Assembly (NCBI RefSeq): GCF_015555905.1
Contig: NZ_JADNLK010000012.1
Span: 52,765 to 116,764 of the forward strand
DNA: 64,000 nucleotides
Reading direction: 5' to 3'
Source of the DNA: Clostridium sp. D43t1_170807_H7
Lineage (GTDB): Bacteria > Bacillota > Clostridia > Clostridiales > Clostridiaceae
Positions 59,203-64,000 of the stretch are shown piece by piece. The stretch's first letter is position 1. Each line of letters begins with the position of its first letter. The notes under the pieces were generated by a model. The model worked only from the letters and a program-made list of their open reading frames with translations. It did not search any database and was not told where the DNA came from. The position numbers and the translations under genes are program-made.

Positions 59203-60165
59203 TTATACAATAAAAGTACTTTTATCGATCCATTTATATTCAGGTTTTAATTCTTTTATGTCGTCTGCAAGCTTAAATAATGCTAAATCCTTTTCCTTGC
59301 ATTCAAGCATTATATCAATATCAGTATTAAGAAGTTTAATATTTTCTAAAAAGGTTATAAAATCATTTGCATTAATAAAATCAGAATGTTTCCTATCTTT
59401 TTCACCGTCTCTAGGAGAGGAAAAATGAAGTTTAGGAGGAAGCTGTTGATTTTCCCATGTAAGAAATATTTTAGGTATTAATTCATAAATATTTTCACCA
59501 TTATTATTACAATTATGATGATGAATATCTAAAACCATAGGTAAATTTAATTCATTGCATAACTTTAGTGTTTCTTGGGCTGTATATGTCTTATCATCAT
59601 TTTCAATAATAATCTTTGACTTTACCTCAGTTGGAAAAGTAGTAAAATTGGTGATAAATCTTTCTAAACCAGCGTCTTTTCCATTTGTAGCACCGCCAAC
59701 ATGGATTACCATTTTTCCTAAGTCATATTTAAAATCTTCAAACCATTCAGCCTGCTTTAATAGATTTATTTTAGTATTTTCAACGACTTTAGGATTAATG
59801 CTATTAATTACATTAAATTCATCAGGATGAGTATCTACTCTCATTTTAGAATCATTTATTAATTTTCCTACATATTCAAAATCCTTTTTTAAAAATTCTC
59901 TATGTCCCCAATAACCAACTTCAGGATGAGTAACTAGGGGAATTAAAGCAGAAGTAATTCTATAAAAATGAATATTATTTTCTATATTATATCTAATTAT
60001 AGTTTCTAAATCTCTTAAGTTAGAAGCAGCTACAGATTTTAGTTTTTCTAATTTTTTATTAGGAAGAGTAATTTTATTATAATTTGTAAAAGTTACAGTG
60101 CTAGAAGAAGTAACTTTTTTACCAAGAGCTTTAGAAATAGCTACATATCCAAGTCTTACCCTCAT
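59203..60165 (-). CDS. uvsE: UV DNA damage endonuclease UvsE
   Basis: A 320-residue TIM-barrel endonuclease that nicks DNA 5' to UV photoproducts. Family features: MRVRLGYVAISKAL start, ENNIHFYRITSALIPLVTHPEVGYWGH, MRVDTHPDEFNVINS (metal-binding His/Asp/Glu), MVIHVGGATNGK, IIIENDDKTYTAQETLKLCNELNLPMVLDIHHHNC (metal ligands) and KLHFSSPRDGEKDRKHSDFIN. Its length is normal. AGGAGGAAAATT-like RBS (GGAGG) precedes the ATG. UvsE is common in spore-forming Firmicutes. It is monocistronic. Confidence 0.95.
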   Translation of the reverse strand: MRVRLGYVAISKALGKKVTSSSTVTFTNYNKITLPNKKLEKLKSVAASNLRDLETIIRYNIENNIHFYRITSALIPLVTHPEVGYWGHREFLKKDFEYVGKLINDSKMRVDTHPDEFNVINSINPKVVENTKINLLKQAEWFEDFKYDLGKMVIHVGGATNGKDAGLERFITNFTTFPTEVKSKIIIENDDKTYTAQETLKLCNELNLPMVLDIHHHNCNNNGENIYELIPKIFLTWENQQLPPKLHFSSPRDGEKDRKHSDFINANDFITFLENIKLLNTDIDIMLECKEKDLALFKLADDIKELKPEYKWIDKSTFIV

Positions 60166-60426
60166 AATTTTCCTCCAATCATACAGATAATTAATAATAC
60201 TAGTTTATTATGTGCATAATAAATTGGTCATATGTTTTATATTTAATCATAAATATTTAAATGTAATATTTACTGAAATATCTACATAGTAGTTAAAAGT
60301 AATAAAATATTACAGATAATCCATAATAAATTTAATAAAAGAACAATCAAAATTCGTAATAATGTTGTATAATAATATTGTCGGGATTATAGAGTATTTT
60401 AAAATTCTGACGAGGGGAGAAATCTT

Positions 60427-60993
60427 ATGCTAGTAAACACACATTTAGCCATAGGCTCATATTGTTATAATTTGTGCAATGAAAAATATAATTTAAGTTT
60501 AAATAAAAAAAGGTTTTTAGCAGGGTGTGTAGAGCCAGATTTACACAAGAGAGGAAATAAGATTAAACACACATATAGTGTTTCTAAAGATAAAATGCTT
60601 GAATATAAAGAATACATTGAAAATAATGATTTAGATATTAACGAAGTATCATTTATCATAGGTAAAATAGCTCATTATATTGCAGATTGTTTTTGTAAAT
60701 ATCACTTAGAAGAATATTATGGTAAAGATATGAAAAATCATTTTGTATATGAATTTACCTTGCATTTAATACTAAGAAAGACTTTGAAAAAAAATAAAGA
60801 TATTTTTGAAAATATTTTAGATAATATAGATGACTCTGTAGATTATCTTGAAGAATTAAAGAGAAATAGGCAAGAGTATTTAAGTTTAGAAGAAGATTGT
60901 GTAAATGATATATTCTATACAATAAAGACAACTTGTCAGCTTTTATATTTGACAGAAAAATATTTTGTTAAAGCATTTGAATCATATATTTAA
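60427..60993 (+). CDS. Zinc-dependent phospholipase C-like protein
   Basis: A 188-residue protein of the PF00882-like zinc phospholipase C/S1-P1 nuclease fold family. Predicted metal ligands: NTHLAIG (His 5), AGCVEPDLH (Asp near 38), IKHTYS (His near 47), IIGKIAHYIADCFCKYH (His and Asp) and the following His/Glu. There is no signal peptide, unlike alpha-toxin type enzymes, so it is an intracellular member, often annotated 'zinc dependent phospholipase C family'. GAGGGGAG precedes the ATG. The substrate is unknown, and it is unlikely to be a toxin. Confidence 0.8.
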   Translation: MLVNTHLAIGSYCYNLCNEKYNLSLNKKRFLAGCVEPDLHKRGNKIKHTYSVSKDKMLEYKEYIENNDLDINEVSFIIGKIAHYIADCFCKYHLEEYYGKDMKNHFVYEFTLHLILRKTLKKNKDIFENILDNIDDSVDYLEELKRNRQEYLSLEEDCVNDIFYTIKTTCQLLYLTEKYFVKAFESYI

Positions 60994-61006
60994 TTGAGAA
61001 AGATTT

Positions 61007-61050
61007 ACGCAGTAATAGTAAGATATAGATTACTATTACTGCGTTTTTTA
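61007..61050 (+). terminator. Terminator
   Basis: Perfect 15-bp stem ACGCAGTAATAGTAA / TTACTATTACTGCGT with an 8-base loop and six Ts. Confidence 0.95.
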
Positions 61051-61139
61051 TTATAAGGAAATCTTAAATGGTAATTATAGATAGTCGTGATATAATTTAA
61101 ATATAAATTTATTTATTGTTTATAGAAAAAGGTGATTAT

Positions 61140-63083
61140 ATGAAAAAAACAATAGGGGTATTAGCTCATGTAGATGCTGGAAAAACAACTTTTTCTGAAC
61201 AAATTCTTTATCATACTAATGCAATTAGAAGTAGAGGAAGAGTAGATCATAAAAATTCCTTTTTAGATAGTCATGATATAGAAAAGGAAAGAGGAATTAC
61301 AGTATTTTCAGATCAAGCGGTATTTGAAATAGAAAAATCAAAATATTATTTAGTAGATACACCAGGACATATAGATTTTTCTTGTGAAATGGAAAGAAGC
61401 ATAAGTATTATGGATTATGCAATTATAGTCATAAGTGCGGTAGAAGGTGTACAATCTCATACAGAAACAGTATGGAGATTACTTAAAAAATATAATGTTC
61501 CTACATTTTTCTTTATTAATAAGTTAGATAGGACTGGAGCAAATTTAGATAATGCAATTAATGAAATAAAGACAGATTTAACTAAAGATGTTTGCTATAT
61601 AGAAAATATTAGAGATATTAAAGATGATGTAATAGAATTTATAGCTGAAAGAGATGAAGAGTTATTAGAAAAGTATTTTAATGGAGAATATAATAATGAT
61701 TTATGGATTAATAAATTAAGAATTTTAATTAAACAAATGAATATATTTCCATGTTTTTCAGGATCAGCGCTTCAAGATCAAGGAATAACTGAGTTTTTAG
61801 ATTCTTTAGAAGAGTTAACAGTTACTAATTACAATGAAAATGACGAATTTTCAGGAGTTGTATATAAGATACGACATGACAATAATGGAACAAGAATTAC
61901 ATTTATTAAAGCTTTAAGTGGGATACTAAAGGTTAGAGATGAAATAAATAGTAGTAGTTCAAAAGAAAAAATAAGCACTATAAGAGTCTATAATGGAAGT
62001 AAGTTTTCTACAGTAGATAAAGCTGTGGCCGGTGATGTTTTTGCAGTAACAGGTCTTACAAGCTTAAATGTAGGTGAGGGAGTTGGAGTATTAAGGCAAA
62101 AATTAAAATTTAATATGATTCCAACTTTAATGTCTAGTGTGATTTTTGATAAAACATGTAATGTAAAAGAAGTGTTAGGATATTTTAAAATGTTGGAAGC
62201 TGAAGATCCTGCCCTAAATGTTATTTGGAATGAAACTCTTCAAGAAATACATGTTCATATTATGGGAAAGATACAATTAGAAGTATTAAAGGAAGTTATA
62301 TTAGAAAGATTTAATTTTAATGTAGACTTTGGACCATGTGAAATAATATATAAAGAAACTATAAATGATACAGTTAATGGATATGGACATTTTGAACCAT
62401 TAAAACATTACGCTGAAGTACATTTAAAGTTAGAAAGTATTCCTAGAGGTTCTGGAATTGTTTTTGAAAATAAATGTCATGCGGATAATCTAACTACTGG
62501 GCATCAAAATTTGATAAAAACTCATTTATTTGAAAGAAAACATCATGGAATATTAACAGGTTCAGAAATTACAGATATTAAAGTTACTCTTTTAACTGGT
62601 AGGGCACATAATAAACATACAGAGGGTGGCGATTTTAGAGAGGCAACTTTTAGAGCTTTAAGGCAAGGATTAGAAAAAGCAGATAATATATTATTGGAGC
62701 CATTTTATAAATTTTCTATTGATGTAGAGTTAGACTATATTGGAAGAGTCCTATCAGATATTCAAAGGCTTTGTGGTAATTTTAATCCACCGGAGACTAG
62801 TTTAAATAAAGTTAGAATAACAGGAAGAGGACCAGTGGCAACTTTTATGAATTACAGTATTGAACTTATTGCATTTACTAAGGGGAAAGGAAATATAAAT
62901 TTGATATTTGATGGATATGATGTATGTCATAATAGGGAAGAAGTTCTTAAAAAAAGAGCTTATAACAAGAATGCAGATATAGAATATTCTTCAAATTCAG
63001 TATTTTGTTCTAAAGGGCAAGGCTTTATTGTACCCTGGAATGAAGTAGAGAAGTATATGCATTGTGAAATTATAGAAGAGTAG
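61140..63083 (+). CDS. EF-G-like GTPase of the TetM/TetP ribosomal protection family
   Basis: A 647-residue translational GTPase of the length of Tet(M)/TetB(P). G1 AHVDAGKTTFSEQ, switch region RGITVFSDQAVFE, G3 DTPGHIDFS, G4 NKLDRTGA and G5 SGSAL are intact. Domain IV has GYGHFEPLKHYAEVHLKLESIPRGSG and the C-terminal region ends SKGQGFIVPWNEVEKYMHCE. Many clostridia carry chromosomal members of this family whose link to tetracycline resistance is unproven; sequence alone does not settle it here. ATG 61140 with AAAGGTG is preferred over TTG 61116. nudC follows 14 bases later. Confidence 0.85.
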   Translation: MKKTIGVLAHVDAGKTTFSEQILYHTNAIRSRGRVDHKNSFLDSHDIEKERGITVFSDQAVFEIEKSKYYLVDTPGHIDFSCEMERSISIMDYAIIVISAVEGVQSHTETVWRLLKKYNVPTFFFINKLDRTGANLDNAINEIKTDLTKDVCYIENIRDIKDDVIEFIAERDEELLEKYFNGEYNNDLWINKLRILIKQMNIFPCFSGSALQDQGITEFLDSLEELTVTNYNENDEFSGVVYKIRHDNNGTRITFIKALSGILKVRDEINSSSSKEKISTIRVYNGSKFSTVDKAVAGDVFAVTGLTSLNVGEGVGVLRQKLKFNMIPTLMSSVIFDKTCNVKEVLGYFKMLEAEDPALNVIWNETLQEIHVHIMGKIQLEVLKEVILERFNFNVDFGPCEIIYKETINDTVNGYGHFEPLKHYAEVHLKLESIPRGSGIVFENKCHADNLTTGHQNLIKTHLFERKHHGILTGSEITDIKVTLLTGRAHNKHTEGGDFREATFRALRQGLEKADNILLEPFYKFSIDVELDYIGRVLSDIQRLCGNFNPPETSLNKVRITGRGPVATFMNYSIELIAFTKGKGNINLIFDGYDVCHNREEVLKKRAYNKNADIEYSSNSVFCSKGQGFIVPWNEVEKYMHCEIIEE

Positions 63084-63097
63084 AGGAGTATAAATGT

Positions 63098-63925
63098 ATG
63101 ATTAATAACGATAATTATATGAATTTTATAGCAGATCCTAAATTCCCAGAGGGAAATAGAGATGAGGATTTATATTTTTTATTTCAAGATAAAATGATTT
63201 TAATTAAAGAAGATATGGGGAAAGTATTTATTCCAACATTTAAGGATGTTAAAAATTTAATTGATGGTCTTGAGATAATGTATCATTTAGGTAAAATTAA
63301 TGAAATACATTGTTTTTGTGGTGAAGTAAGTTCATGTATTAAGGTGTCAGGAGAATTAAAATTTATTGCCTTAAGACAAGGAACTGCTATTATTGATAAA
63401 TATATTGTGCCTGTTTGTGGAAGAGCAGCTCAAATTATTCATTTTCATAAAACTAATAAGTTTTGTGGAGTATGTGGTGGAGAAAATGATTTTGTTGGAT
63501 ATGAGTTTGCAATGAAGTGTAAGAAATGTGGATATATGAGTTACCCACAAGTTTGTCCTGCGATTATAGTAGGAATAACTAAAGGTGATAAGATTTTACT
63601 AGCAAATAACAAGAATTTTCCGGAAGGGTTACATAGTAATGTAGCTGGATTTGTAGATGTAAATGAAACTTTAGAAGAATGCGTAAAACGTGAAGTGTTA
63701 GAAGAGGTAAATATAAAGGTAAAAAATATTAAATATTTTTCAAGTCAACCATGGCCATATCCTAATTCTATTATGATTGGATTCACAGCAGAGTATGAAA
63801 GTGGAGATATAAAAGTTGATGGTGAAGAGATTATTCATGCAGATTGGTATAGTAAAGATAATTTACCAATATTACCAGATAAAAATACTATTGCAAGAAA
63901 AATTATAGATGAACTTTTGAAATAA
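63098..63925 (+). CDS. nudC: NAD+ diphosphatase / NAD-decapping Nudix hydrolase
   Basis: A 275-residue NudC. It has an N-terminal regulatory domain (1-120), a zinc ribbon CGVCGG..CKKCGY (about 125-148), the Nudix box GFVDVNETLEECVKREVLEEVNI (Glu residues intact) and the NudC-specific SQPWPYPNSIM motif. It splits NAD(H) to NMN(H) and AMP and removes NAD caps from RNA in other bacteria. GAGGAG lies nine bases before the ATG. The gene is probably co-transcribed with the TetM-like GTPase gene. Confidence 0.92.
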   Translation: MINNDNYMNFIADPKFPEGNRDEDLYFLFQDKMILIKEDMGKVFIPTFKDVKNLIDGLEIMYHLGKINEIHCFCGEVSSCIKVSGELKFIALRQGTAIIDKYIVPVCGRAAQIIHFHKTNKFCGVCGGENDFVGYEFAMKCKKCGYMSYPQVCPAIIVGITKGDKILLANNKNFPEGLHSNVAGFVDVNETLEECVKREVLEEVNIKVKNIKYFSSQPWPYPNSIMIGFTAEYESGDIKVDGEEIIHADWYSKDNLPILPDKNTIARKIIDELLK

Positions 63926-63940
63926 ATTGCGCATTACATG

Positions 63941-63990
63941 GGGCGAAAAAATGAAATATTTATTTTCCGGAAACGGTGAAATTTTCGCCT
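63941..63990 (+). other. Structured element near the window end
   Basis: GGCGAAAA (63942-63949) pairs with TTTTCGCC (63982-63989), enclosing a CCG-GAAA-CGG tetraloop hairpin (63967-63976). No T-tract appears within the 11 bases left. It may be a terminator for nudC, a leader of the next gene, or another RNA structure; the window stops too early to tell. Confidence 0.5.
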
Positions 63991-64000
63991 AGAATTTATA

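Noticed and set aside
60427..60993. Calling the zinc phospholipase C-like protein an alpha-toxin
   Set aside because: It lacks a signal peptide and a C-terminal membrane-binding domain and is half the toxin length.
61140..63083. Calling the EF-G-like GTPase a proven tetracycline-resistance determinant
   Set aside because: Family membership is clear, but clostridial chromosomal members are diverse and no mobile context or tet leader peptide is seen.
1..64000. tRNA, rRNA, CRISPR and prophage genes
   Set aside because: None could be recognised by eye in any intergenic region; a tRNA or Rfam scan could still reveal a small RNA that was missed.

Overview
This window comes from a very AT-rich, low-GC Gram-positive genome. 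Dense purine-rich ribosome binding sites (AGGAGG-like), frequent TTG starts, short intergenic gaps closed by U-tailed hairpins, and the gene content (clostridial-type cobalamin salvage, MATE pumps, YtrA/PadR/MocR regulators, a lysine riboswitch) point to Clostridium sensu stricto or a close relative. No rRNA, tRNA, CRISPR array, intact insertion sequence or prophage was seen; it reads as ordinary chromosome with several decayed genes.

Layout. 1-7.3 kb: tail of a cyclase-family gene, a soluble PAS histidine kinase, an FG-GAP-like protein, a glyoxalase, a thioredoxin-like/radical-SAM (SPASM) pair and a beta-propeller-like protein. 7.4-12.7 kb: a lysine riboswitch controlling an APC permease, an AI-2E family membrane protein, a 51-residue zinc-ribbon protein, a TPR membrane protein and an EEP-fold phosphohydrolase. 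13-20.3 kb: an envelope block with an MMPL transporter translationally coupled to a secreted protein built of 49-residue (7-heptad) super-repeats, convergent with a NatAB-like ABC exporter. 20.6-29.4 kb: a glutamate/dicarboxylate symporter, a ferredoxin-reductase-like flavoprotein, a pair of unknown membrane proteins, a group II intron maturase remnant, a 5'-eroded gene and an S41 protease. 29.5-34.6 kb: D-Ala-D-Ala ligase, a MocR regulator, two flavodoxin-fold proteins and a MATE pump with a repeat-expanded N-terminus. 34.6-38.3 kb: small hypotheticals, a PadR operon, a MutS-family remnant and a choline-kinase-like gene.

38.3-51.1 kb is a cobalamin assembly and salvage locus: cobT, cobU, cobS and a short CobU-like paralogue; then, beyond a MATE gene on the opposite strand, cobC, cbiB and cobD; then a cobalamin riboswitch, btuF-btuC-btuD, a Dph6-like PP-loop protein and cobQ. 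Together these import corrinoids, make the aminopropanol linker and build the lower ligand loop. The early corrin-ring genes and a corrinoid adenosyltransferase are not in the window.

51.1-64 kb: a CUT1 sugar ABC transporter without its ATPase, a GntP-family permease, a YtrA-type regulator with a near-perfect 45-bp palindromic operator plus its membrane partner, a truncated SDR, UV endonuclease UvsE, a zinc phospholipase C-like protein, a TetM-like GTPase and NudC.

The most unusual non-coding signals are a 56-bp inverted repeat in two copies 34 kb apart, each placed at the stop codon of a gene and each closing a 15-bp hairpin with a compensatory base change; a GC-rich two-part hairpin between cobU and cobS; and the 49-residue periodicity of the secreted MMPL partner.
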